Shown piece after piece: positions 8,531 through 16,277 of a stretch of 45,249 bases of DNA (the stretch's first letter is position 1; each line of letters opens with the position of its first letter). The notes beneath the pieces are model-generated. The model was not told the origin of the DNA. It saw only the letters and a list, made by a program, of their open reading frames with translations, and did not search any database. The position numbers and the translations under genes are program-made. Source of the DNA: Verrucomicrobiota bacterium (GTDB lineage: Bacteria > Verrucomicrobiota > Verrucomicrobiia > Limisphaerales > JACPZS01); assembly GCA_016195385.1 (NCBI GenBank), contig JACPZS010000001.1, positions 1 to 45,249 on the forward strand. The letters run 5' to 3'.

Positions 8531-9991
8531 GGCCGGGAGCACGGAAAAGCTGTGGAGTGCTTTGCCTTCGAGGTTGACGTAGGTGACCGTCGCCTTTTCG
8601 GGGGTGACGTCCAGTTGCGCGTGGCCGGAGTCGGGCCAGAAACGCTCGTAACCGGTTTCGGCCCTGGTAAATTTCCACGGTGCGCCGCAACTTCCCGGCA
8701 GCGCGTAATGAATCCCGTCCACGACATCGTCCACGAACACGTGGTCGTGGCCATAGAAGAAAATCTGCACCTTGTGCTTCTTCATCAGGCTGTGAATCCG
8801 TGCTTGTTCTCCCGTGTTCGCCGCGCGGGCGCCGCCGCGTCCGTACTCGGTGTTCAACGGATCGCCCGCGTTGCCGCCGGCAGGATGGTGCATGCACACG
8901 AAGCGAAAGCGCTCGGTCGCCTTTTGCAGCTTCGATTCAAACCACGCCATCTGCTTTTCGCCCAACGTCCACTCCTCGATCCGGTTCACGTCCGACATGA
9001 GGCTCTTGAGTTTTGCTGGATCCGAGGGCTTGGAATAGGTCTGGATGTTCAACACGATGTAGAGCACGTCGCCCCACGAGAACGCGTAATAATCTTCGCC
9101 TTCGCTGCCGCCCTGCGGATAGGTGAGATGGTTTGGCCCTGGCAAAAGCGCGCGACGAACCGAGGCTGTGATCTGGATGTTGGCGTCGGGAAACTTGCCG
9201 CTCTCGCCGGACCAATTACCAACCACCGAAAAATGCGGCGCGTGCTGCGAGAGCGGGCCGATTTGCCGCCGGTATTGCGCGTAGGCGGCAATGGCACCCG
9301 CCGGACTCTTCTGCGGAAATTCTCGCGAACCGGCCCACGCGGTGTTGTCGCCGAGGTCCAGGACAAATTCGCCCTTCACGCGCGCGGCGTTTTGCACCAC
9401 GCGATCAAGCGTGAGCACCGGGCCGCTGCCCGGCGCAAAAGAGCCGGTGTGGGAATCCGTGATCAAAACGGCGGTGTAGCTGGCCGGGCCTTTGCGTTGC
9501 GTGCGAAAACTGCCGGCGGCTGTTTCGCGAAAATTTTCGTCCGCGCCTCGTTTGAGCGATATGCGGTAGTCGTATTTTATCGCGGGAGAAAGTTCCTTCA
9601 CGTCCCAGTCCAAAAGCTCGCGCGGGGAAACTTTGATGGCGTGCGGATGCCGTTGCCAGTCGTTCGCGCCCTCGCGACGAAGCTCAACGCACGCTTCCGC
9701 TTCCTGGTCGCCGTTCAACGCGGTGATGTGAATGGAATTTCCAGTCGGACGCGAGAGCAGCGGGGGCAGAAACAAGGGCGACTCGACGGCGGCGCTATCC
9801 GTCGCTTCCGCCGCGCTCATCGCCGCGCCAGCGGATGCCAGCGAAGCGGCGACTGCCGAAGACTTGAGAAAAAACTCTCGGCGTGAAAGCAGTTGCAACC
9901 AAGTTCGTTGATCCGGCGTCACGAGCGAAAAGTGTCGCGCGGCTGGAAAAAAAGCAAGGTTGGCGGCAAGAGTGCGATTCTTGGCTGGCAC
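8528..9991 (-). CDS. Tat-exported metallophosphoesterase
   Basis: 487 aa. A twin-arginine signal (LSRREFFLKSSAVAASLASAGA) lies about 35 residues in, so the folded enzyme is exported. The GTG at 9991 is preferred because AGGA sits about six bases upstream (tcct at 9998-10001 on the plus strand); a second in-frame GTG at 9922 would shorten the leader but has no such site. After a purple-acid-phosphatase-like N-terminal Ig domain comes the calcineurin-like fold: TDSHTG, LDLGDN, MHHPAGG and YGHDHVF. The usual GNH(D/E) motif reads GNWS, so the active-site His is missing at that position. The substrate is unknown. It is the first gene of the minus-strand arm and diverges from the sulfatase-like gene at 10173. 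Confidence 0.83.
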   Translation of the reverse strand: MPAKNRTLAANLAFFPAARHFSLVTPDQRTWLQLLSRREFFLKSSAVAASLASAGAAMSAAEATDSAAVESPLFLPPLLSRPTGNSIHITALNGDQEAEACVELRREGANDWQRHPHAIKVSPRELLDWDVKELSPAIKYDYRISLKRGADENFRETAAGSFRTQRKGPASYTAVLITDSHTGSFAPGSGPVLTLDRVVQNAARVKGEFVLDLGDNTAWAGSREFPQKSPAGAIAAYAQYRRQIGPLSQHAPHFSVVGNWSGESGKFPDANIQITASVRRALLPGPNHLTYPQGGSEGEDYYAFSWGDVLYIVLNIQTYSKPSDPAKLKSLMSDVNRIEEWTLGEKQMAWFESKLQKATERFRFVCMHHPAGGNAGDPLNTEYGRGGARAANTGEQARIHSLMKKHKVQIFFYGHDHVFVDDVVDGIHYALPGSCGAPWKFTRAETGYERFWPDSGHAQLDVTPEKATVTYVNLEGKALHSFSVLPA

Positions 9992-10172
9992 GGTAAATCC
10001 TAGTCAGAAATTGACTCGGCGATTGACGCGTCCGGCAAGCCAACTTAACGTCGCGCCTTCGCTCAACAAACCGCACGACACATGCAACAATGAATTTGGT
10101 CTGCTTTGAAAATTTTGCGAAAGAAACTCTCTGGCCGCTTCGCCTCCGAACTGACCGCATCGTGAAAATTTG

Positions 10173-12809
10173 ATGACTACCTTGCTTCGCATGATCGCTT
10201 CCAACAAAAGCCAGCTCGTTTACGGTCTGCTCTTTTGCCTGCTCCTGTCGGCGTGTCAGCAAAAGGAAAACCCGAAAACCAAGACCGCGGTGTTTCGGTT
10301 GTTCGACCTGTTTCAGCCGGAGGATTTGGCGGGAAAGGTCAATCCGGAAGACGCGGGCTGGCCGCGCGTGGAATGGCGAGCCGCCGACATGACACCGTGG
10401 TTTCCCGTCAAAAAATCAGACACCAACAGCCCTAGTTCCGCCCTGACGGCGGGGCCAGCCCTGGGGTTCCGCGCCCTCAACGACCTTGCCGAATTGAAGA
10501 CGGAGCAAGCGCAACTCAAGGGGAACATCACTGGGCCGACGCCGGTCTTGCAATTCGCGCTGAACAAAAATCGCGGCGGCACTGAACCGGTCAAGTTCAT
10601 TGAAGTGCGCATGAACATTTCCGGCGCGAAGCAGGTCGCGCTGCGATCCGATGGAAACGCCGTGGTGGAAGATGCCGAAACGGTGAAGTGGGCATCCCAA
10701 TCCGAATCTTGGACCAATGCGCTTGAAGTAGTGGCGGACAAACTGAACACTTACCGTTTTGAAATCCAACCTGAGCGCAATCCTCCCGGAACGAATCAGA
10801 ACACGGGGGGGCTCCGGCATTTCTCGATGGCCTTCCACGAGTGCAAGTCCGCGAAATTCTCCATCGAATCCGTCCGCTTCGTCAGCGAAAAGGAAGAGAA
10901 GCTCAAGGAACCGTCGGGGCAGCAATGGGCGGGCTTGGCGGAAATTTTTCACGCCACGCTGGCGGCCAAGACGTCCGAGTCCATTCGGATCCCGCTGCGG
11001 GCGCTGCCGGAACGGGCGCGCTTGGACTTCGCGTTCGGGACCAAAGAGGACGCCCCGGTCAAATTCAAGGTGACGATCACGAACCGGGACGCCGCGAAGG
11101 AATCAACCGCGGACGCGGTGTTTGAGCGCACCGTCACGATTCCGAATCGTTGGCAAACGGCGCGCATTGATTTGGCTGGCTACGCGGGGAAGAGCGTGTT
11201 GATCGAATTCGCACTGACGGGCGAGAAGAAAGGGCTTTGGGGTTACTGGGGTTCCCCGGTCATCCGAAGCCAGCCAGGCTCGGGGACATCACCGATTGCG
11301 AGCGGCGCGAATTCAACCAAGCGCAAGCCGCGTGGCGTAATCCTTCTGGTGACGGATACGTTGCGCAAGGATCACCTGAACATCTACGGCTACCCACGCG
11401 AGACCGTGATCCATCTCAAGAAGTTCGCCGATGAAGGTGTCGCGTTCAGTCACGCCATCTCGCAGGGGACGTGGACGAAGGTGTCAGTTCCTTCCATCGT
11501 GACCTCGCTATATCCCCTCTCAAGCGGGGTTATCGATATGGAGCACGCCCTGCCAGCGTCCGCCAAGACGCTTGCGGAAGTCTTCCGCGACGAAGGTTAC
11601 GCGACGGTGGCGTATTCGTCGGTGGCGTTCACCGGCAAGATGAACAACATGCACCAGGGTTACGACGAGCTGCACGAGGCTTCGTCCATTTCGGATCGTG
11701 ATTACAATGCCAAGACCGCGCGACATTATGTGGATCGAGTCATTCCGTGGCTCCAGGAGCACCGTGACGCCCCATTTTTTATCTTCCTTCATGTATTTGA
11801 TCCACATTCCCCGTTCCGACCGCGTCCTCCCTACGACACCTTGTGGGGCGCTCCGGGCGCCAAGGACCGCATGGCGGAATTGGATGCCGACATCAGCAAG
11901 CAGAAGGTCGCCAACAAATTCGGTTTACCCCATAAAGACGAATATGTCTCCAAGACGGGACATGATCCTGAAGAGCTCCTGAAGATCTACACTGATTGGT
12001 ACGACGGTTCGATTCGGGGCATGGATGCCGAGATTGGGCGTTTGCTCGAAGCATTGCGTGAGATGGGACTCGATCAGGATACGCTGATGGTTTGGGCCGC
12101 CGATCACGGCGAAGAATTTTGGGAACATAACGAGCTCTTTCACGGTCAGAGCGTTTATGGCGAACTGAATCAAGTTCCGATGGTTTATCGATGGCCGAAC
12201 AGTCCCGACATAAGGAAGAGAATCATGATCGATCACCAAGTCCAGAACCTCGACATCATGCCCACCATTCTCGAACTCGCGGGAATCAAGGGCCCAACCA
12301 ATATGCAAGGCCGAAGCCTGATGCCCCTTCTAAATGGAAGCGGAGCGGCCACCTGGCAGGAGCAACCCGCCATCACTCAGACCATGGTGGATACAGACCC
12401 ACCACCGGGCAGTGCTTCGACCAATAAGGCGGCGAAGCCGCACTTTGGCATTATTGAGGGCGGGTTGAAACTGGTACGCAAGGAAGTAGATCCCGCAGCG
12501 TTGCACGAACTCTACGAACATCCTGTTGATTCCTTGAATCTGACGAATGTCATCAAATCCGGCGGGCCAGCTTCACATCTTGGATCTCTCACCAACACTT
12601 TGGAGGCATGGAAAGCCCGAGCGCGCGCCGCGCAACTTCCGAGCGACGACACGATGACGCAACAACTGAGTTCCGAAGAACTGCGCCGGCTGCGCGCGCT
12701 CGGTTACGTCGGCGGCGGACCAACTCGTCCGCCGAGCACGAATGCTGTTCCCGGCACCAACGCCGCGACTGTCAACACCAACGCAGTGAAGAAGGACGCG
12801 GGCAAGTGA
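10173..12809 (+). CDS. Lipoprotein sulfatase-like hydrolase, paralogue of the protein at 4047-6512
   Basis: About 878 aa from the ATG at 10173; an ATG at 10191 is also possible. A lipoprotein signal ends in LLLSAC. As in the paralogue, a long non-catalytic region (residues about 35-380) precedes an AlkP/sulfatase domain: GVILLVTDTLRKDHLNIYGY, and later AADHGEEFWEHN. The position of the formylglycine Cys is held by Ser in SVPSI (after GTWTKV), and the following Arg is missing, so classical Ser-type sulfatase activity is doubtful too. The C-terminus has LRRLRALGYVGG followed by a Pro/Thr/Asn-rich tail. It is the first gene of the plus-strand arm, 46 bases before the sulfotransferase gene. Confidence 0.85.
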   Translation: MTTLLRMIASNKSQLVYGLLFCLLLSACQQKENPKTKTAVFRLFDLFQPEDLAGKVNPEDAGWPRVEWRAADMTPWFPVKKSDTNSPSSALTAGPALGFRALNDLAELKTEQAQLKGNITGPTPVLQFALNKNRGGTEPVKFIEVRMNISGAKQVALRSDGNAVVEDAETVKWASQSESWTNALEVVADKLNTYRFEIQPERNPPGTNQNTGGLRHFSMAFHECKSAKFSIESVRFVSEKEEKLKEPSGQQWAGLAEIFHATLAAKTSESIRIPLRALPERARLDFAFGTKEDAPVKFKVTITNRDAAKESTADAVFERTVTIPNRWQTARIDLAGYAGKSVLIEFALTGEKKGLWGYWGSPVIRSQPGSGTSPIASGANSTKRKPRGVILLVTDTLRKDHLNIYGYPRETVIHLKKFADEGVAFSHAISQGTWTKVSVPSIVTSLYPLSSGVIDMEHALPASAKTLAEVFRDEGYATVAYSSVAFTGKMNNMHQGYDELHEASSISDRDYNAKTARHYVDRVIPWLQEHRDAPFFIFLHVFDPHSPFRPRPPYDTLWGAPGAKDRMAELDADISKQKVANKFGLPHKDEYVSKTGHDPEELLKIYTDWYDGSIRGMDAEIGRLLEALREMGLDQDTLMVWAADHGEEFWEHNELFHGQSVYGELNQVPMVYRWPNSPDIRKRIMIDHQVQNLDIMPTILELAGIKGPTNMQGRSLMPLLNGSGAATWQEQPAITQTMVDTDPPPGSASTNKAAKPHFGIIEGGLKLVRKEVDPAALHELYEHPVDSLNLTNVIKSGGPASHLGSLTNTLEAWKARARAAQLPSDDTMTQQLSSEELRRLRALGYVGGGPTRPPSTNAVPGTNAATVNTNAVKKDAGK

Positions 12810-12855
12810 GCGCGAAAAAGTTCAGCGCTGGCGAATCGTCCGTTCTTGATGGCTT

Positions 12856-13476
12856 ATGAAATCCTTGTTTTACCGGCTTCGCTACGGTCGCCCGGTGGTC
12901 CTCGTCTCCGGCCTGCCGCGCTCAGGCACGTCCATGTTGATGCAGATGCTGGAAAAAGGCGGCATGCCGATTGTCACGGACAAAGTCCGCACGCCCGATG
13001 AAGATAATCCCAAGGGCTATCACGAATTTGAGCGCATCAAAGAGATCGACAAGACCACCGACAAAAGCTGGCTCAAAAGTTATCGCGGCCAGGTGATCAA
13101 AACGATTTCATTCCTGCTGCAGGACCTGCCGTTGGATTTGAACTACCAGGTCATCTTTATGCGACGCAACATCGAGGAAGTCCTGCGCTCGCAAAACAAA
13201 ATGCTCGAACGCAATGGATCGAGTGGGGAATTGGTGCCCGACGACAAAATGCGGCGCAACTATGAGTTCCACTTGAAGAAGGTTTACTACCAATTGGAAC
13301 ACACGCCCAACTTCGAAGTCCTCTATTTGGATTATCCGGCCGTCGTCGAAAATCCCAAGCGCGAAGCCGCGCGCATCAACGCCTTCCTCGGCGGCGGGCT
13401 TAATGTCGAGGCGATGGCCAGCGCCGTCGAGACCGACCTTTACCGCAATCGACAACCGACTGCTAAACATGGCTGA
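12856..13476 (+). CDS. P-loop sulfotransferase family protein
   Basis: 206 aa. Residues 18-26 (SGLPRSGTS) are the 5'-phosphosulfate-binding loop. The segment FMRRNIEEVLRSQNKML (101-117) matches the region that binds the 3'-phosphate of PAPS, with an Arg and a Ser in place. The family transfers sulfate from PAPS to hydroxyl or amine groups. The acceptor cannot be told from sequence; it may be a glycan, lipid or small molecule. The protein has no signal peptide and should act in the cytoplasm, where PAPS is made. cysC and cysQ in the opposite arm supply PAPS and remove PAP. Its stop overlaps the ATG of the next gene by eight bases. Confidence 0.85.
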   Translation: MKSLFYRLRYGRPVVLVSGLPRSGTSMLMQMLEKGGMPIVTDKVRTPDEDNPKGYHEFERIKEIDKTTDKSWLKSYRGQVIKTISFLLQDLPLDLNYQVIFMRRNIEEVLRSQNKMLERNGSSGELVPDDKMRRNYEFHLKKVYYQLEHTPNFEVLYLDYPAVVENPKREAARINAFLGGGLNVEAMASAVETDLYRNRQPTAKHG

Positions 13477-15829
13477 ATTCGCGCGCAGGGCCGCTGTGCG
13501 GCGGAAGTCGTTTGGAGTGCGGCGACTTGTCGCCGCTTTTTTCCACCGCGACTTGTTGCGGGGGTTCGGCGACAAGTCGCCAAACGAGAAAGCGGTGACA
13601 AGTCCCCGCACTCCAAAATACCGACCCGCCGTCGCAGCCCTCTTCGACCTCGACCATCGTGTTCAGCTCCTCGCGCGCCGATGCCTCCTCTTGTTGCTGG
13701 CCGGCCTCGTGTTTTATCCCCAGTCGGCGCACGCCTACCTCGGGCCGGGCGCGGGTTTCACGATCGTTTCCACGTTCTTCGTCCTGTTCGCCGCGCTGGC
13801 TTCGGCGTTCGTGGTGCTGCTCACCTGGCCGTTCCGCTGGGTGCTGAAACTCATCTTCCGCCCGAAACGTGCCGGCATCAGCAAAGCCCGCCGCGTCGTC
13901 ATCGTTGGCCTGGACGGGCAGGATCCGGAACTGACCGAGAAATGGATGAACGAAGGACTGCTGCCGAATTTTTCGCGGCTGCGCGAGAGCGGCGCGTTCG
14001 CGCGGCTGGGAACGACGCTCCCGGCTGAGTCCCCCGTGGCCTGGTCTTCATTCCAGACCGGTTGCAATCCGGGGAAACACCGCATCTACGATTTTCTGGT
14101 CCCCAATCGAAAATCACTGATGCCCGAATTGAGCTCGGCGAACGTCTCCGCACCGGGACGCACGCTCAAGCTCGGGAAGTATCTGATTCCACTCGGCAAG
14201 CCGGTCATCGCCGCGGGCCGAAAGAGCGAGGCGTTCTGGACGATCCTCGGCCGGTTCGGGATTTTCAGCACGGTGCTGCGCGTCCCGATCACGTTTCCGC
14301 CGGAAAAGTTTGGCGGCGTGCTGCTCTCCGCGATGAACGTGCCGGATGTGAAGGGCAGCCAGGGCACGTATTTTTATTTCACCACCGACGCCAAGGACAA
14401 ACGCACGCTCGTCAGCGGACAGCAATGCCCGCTGGAGGCCACGGAGGGCGGAGCCAGGGGTGAGTTGCCGGGGCCGCAGAACACGCTCGTCAAGGATGGC
14501 GGCGAATTGACGATTCCCTTCACCATCGTCGCGGCGAAGAACGGATCGCCCGCGAAACTCCAGCTTCCGGATCAAACGATCGATCTTCGCGAGAACAAAT
14601 ACACTCCGTGGGTGACGCTCAGTTACAAGGCGGTGGTGGGATTCACGGTCAAGGCCATCGCCCGTTTTCTGTTGCTCGGGCAAACGCCGCACGTCCGGCT
14701 TTACGTCACGCCCATCCAGATCGACCCGGAAAACCCCGCGCTGCCGATCTCCTACCCCGTTGCCTACTCAATCTATCTGGCCAAGAAGCAAGGCCCGTTC
14801 GCGACGCTTGGTGTGGCCGAGGACACTTCCGGACTGAACGAATGCGTCATCGGCGAGGACGCATTTCTCCAACAGGCCCAGGACATCCACCTGGAGCGCG
14901 AGCGGATGTTCTTTGACGCGCTGGCGAAAACGCGCCGGGGAGCGGCGGTTTGTGTTTTTGATCTCACGGACCGCGTCCAGCACATGTTCTTTCGCTTCCA
15001 TCGCGACGAAAAGTGGGGCGCAGCCGTGGCGGATGAGCGCTACGCCAACGTGCTTCGGGATCTTTACGTCCAAATGGACGGCCTCGTCGGGCGGGTGATG
15101 AAGGAAATCGACAAGGACACCGTGCTCATGGTGCTTTCCGACCACGGATTCAAACCGTTCCGGCGCGCGGTCGAACTCAATCGCTGGCTGCAGCAGAACG
15201 GTTATCTGGCGGAAAACCCGGCGGCCACGACGCCGGATCTGTTGCAGCGGGTCGATTGGTCGAAGACTCAGGCGTATGCGGTCGGATTCGGCGGCATCTA
15301 TCTGAACATCGCCGGTCGCGAGGCCAAGGGGATTGTTCCGAAGGAAGACGCTGCGCGCTTGAAGCGGGAGATCCGCGAGAAGCTGAAAGCGCTGCCCGAT
15401 CCGCAACGCCCCGGTTCTCCGGTGAGCGAGGTCTATGATCGCGACCAGGCCTACAAAGGGCCATACGTCATCGACGCGCCCGACTTGGTGGTGGGATTCT
15501 CGCCGGGCTATCGCGTCGCTTGGGAGACTGTGACGGGTGGCTTCGGTGAAAAAGTGATTTCAGACAACACGCGTCCCTGGAGCGGCGACCACAACATGAA
15601 TCCACCCGAAGTCCCCGGCATGTTGTTTTGCAATCGCGCGATTGACGTCGAGCATCCGAACATCGTGGACATCGCACCAACAGTGCTCGATCTGTTTGGA
15701 GTTGCGGTTCCCGCACACATGGATGGCAAACCCATCATGAACGGCGGGACGAGTGCGCAGACGCGTGGTTCGATGCCCGAATCGCAGCGCGTCAACGATC
15801 CTGAACCAACCGAGCAGCCGGTCAACTAA
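13469..15829 (+). CDS. AlkP-superfamily phosphodiesterase-like protein with N-terminal membrane segments
   Basis: 786 aa from the ATG at 13469, which overlaps the sulfotransferase stop. A hydrophobic stretch (RRCLLLLLAGLVFYPQSAHA) ends like a cleaved signal, followed by AYLGPGAGFTIVSTFF and a long transmembrane segment, then a basic patch. The catalytic domain starts at VVIVGLDGQDPELTEKW. The nucleophile region reads SPVAWSSFQTGCNPGKH and the metal site SDHGFKPF, as in type I phosphodiesterase/nucleotide pyrophosphatase relatives. The segment between 13500 and 13620 is a palindromic repeat read through in frame, so the true start may be downstream, at a TTG near 13690. Substrate unknown. It is a paralogue of the protein at 16278-18338. 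Confidence 0.8.
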   Translation: MAEFARRAAVRRKSFGVRRLVAAFFHRDLLRGFGDKSPNEKAVTSPRTPKYRPAVAALFDLDHRVQLLARRCLLLLLAGLVFYPQSAHAYLGPGAGFTIVSTFFVLFAALASAFVVLLTWPFRWVLKLIFRPKRAGISKARRVVIVGLDGQDPELTEKWMNEGLLPNFSRLRESGAFARLGTTLPAESPVAWSSFQTGCNPGKHRIYDFLVPNRKSLMPELSSANVSAPGRTLKLGKYLIPLGKPVIAAGRKSEAFWTILGRFGIFSTVLRVPITFPPEKFGGVLLSAMNVPDVKGSQGTYFYFTTDAKDKRTLVSGQQCPLEATEGGARGELPGPQNTLVKDGGELTIPFTIVAAKNGSPAKLQLPDQTIDLRENKYTPWVTLSYKAVVGFTVKAIARFLLLGQTPHVRLYVTPIQIDPENPALPISYPVAYSIYLAKKQGPFATLGVAEDTSGLNECVIGEDAFLQQAQDIHLERERMFFDALAKTRRGAAVCVFDLTDRVQHMFFRFHRDEKWGAAVADERYANVLRDLYVQMDGLVGRVMKEIDKDTVLMVLSDHGFKPFRRAVELNRWLQQNGYLAENPAATTPDLLQRVDWSKTQAYAVGFGGIYLNIAGREAKGIVPKEDAARLKREIREKLKALPDPQRPGSPVSEVYDRDQAYKGPYVIDAPDLVVGFSPGYRVAWETVTGGFGEKVISDNTRPWSGDHNMNPPEVPGMLFCNRAIDVEHPNIVDIAPTVLDLFGVAVPAHMDGKPIMNGGTSAQTRGSMPESQRVNDPEPTEQPVN
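13509..13619. repeat. Long palindromic (REP-like) repeat with GGCGACTTGTCGCC core
   Basis: The left arm begins TTTGGAGTGCGGCGACTTGT at 13509. The right arm ends GACAAGTCCCCGCACTCCAA near 13618. The two are inverted copies with a few mismatches, and an inner GGCGACAAGTCGCC adds a further palindrome. RNA from it would form a long hairpin. It lies in the 5' end of an open frame, just after the sulfotransferase stop. Similar G+C-rich palindromes are scattered between genes in verrucomicrobial genomes (from memory, not searched). Confidence 0.65.
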
Positions 15830-15830
15830 T

Positions 15831-16275
15831 GTTAGGCCACCTACGCGCATCTACTTATGGGACTCTACCTCTGCATCTTCACTGAAGACCACGAAGACGA
15901 GCTTGGCGCTTGTGACGTTGGGCACTACAGCGATTTCGGCTGTTTCCGTGACACGGTTGCTCGCCACATGAAGGCGGCAGACTTTCCGATTCTGATGACG
16001 CACTCAGATTGCGACGGCGAGTGGACAGTTGAGCAATTGCCAGCGTTGGTTCGTGAGCTTGAGATCATCGCAGCGCGGTTTCGCGCACTCCCACCGGAAG
16101 AGCCGAAGGGCGCGTTCGAGCACGCAGCGGAGTATCGCGCTGGCGCCGCTTCACTCTACGATTGCTTCCACGAGGTCAACGGCGAGAATTTGTTCGAGGC
16201 GCTTATTGGATTATGCAGACAAGGCATCAGTTCACAGAGACCCATCACATTTCAATGAGACGCTGGCCTCCTAAC
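15831..16275. mobile_element. Cassette-like insert carrying Imm70, bounded by GTTAGGCC sequences
   Basis: The Imm70 gene fills the whole space between two AlkP-family genes. On the left, GTTAGGCCAC (15831-15840) starts one base after the stop codon of the upstream gene. On the right, GGCCTCCTAAC (16265-16275) is an imperfect inverted version, two bases before the start of the next gene. The arrangement copies the insert at 8182-8530. No integrase or folded attC is visible. Confidence 0.4.
15857..16258 (+). CDS. Immunity protein 70 (Imm70) family protein
   Basis: 133 aa. The N-terminus MGLYLCIFTEDHEDELGACD, the YSDFGCFRDTV segment, and the central LMTHSDCDGEWTVEQLP are the hallmarks of the Imm70 family as I know it. 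Such proteins protect a cell against a secreted polymorphic toxin. No toxin gene lies nearby, so this is an orphan immunity gene, probably defending against toxins of neighbours. It interrupts a run of AlkP-family genes and has GTTAGGCC boundaries. The family match is from recognition only. Confidence 0.75.
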   Translation: MGLYLCIFTEDHEDELGACDVGHYSDFGCFRDTVARHMKAADFPILMTHSDCDGEWTVEQLPALVRELEIIAARFRALPPEEPKGAFEHAAEYRAGAASLYDCFHEVNGENLFEALIGLCRQGISSQRPITFQ

Positions 16276-16277
16276 CA

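Noticed and set aside
8435..9886. A 483-codon plus-strand open frame opposite the metallophosphoesterase
   Set aside because: Antisense shadow of a gene with a Tat signal and metal motifs; its own sequence has no recognisable fold.
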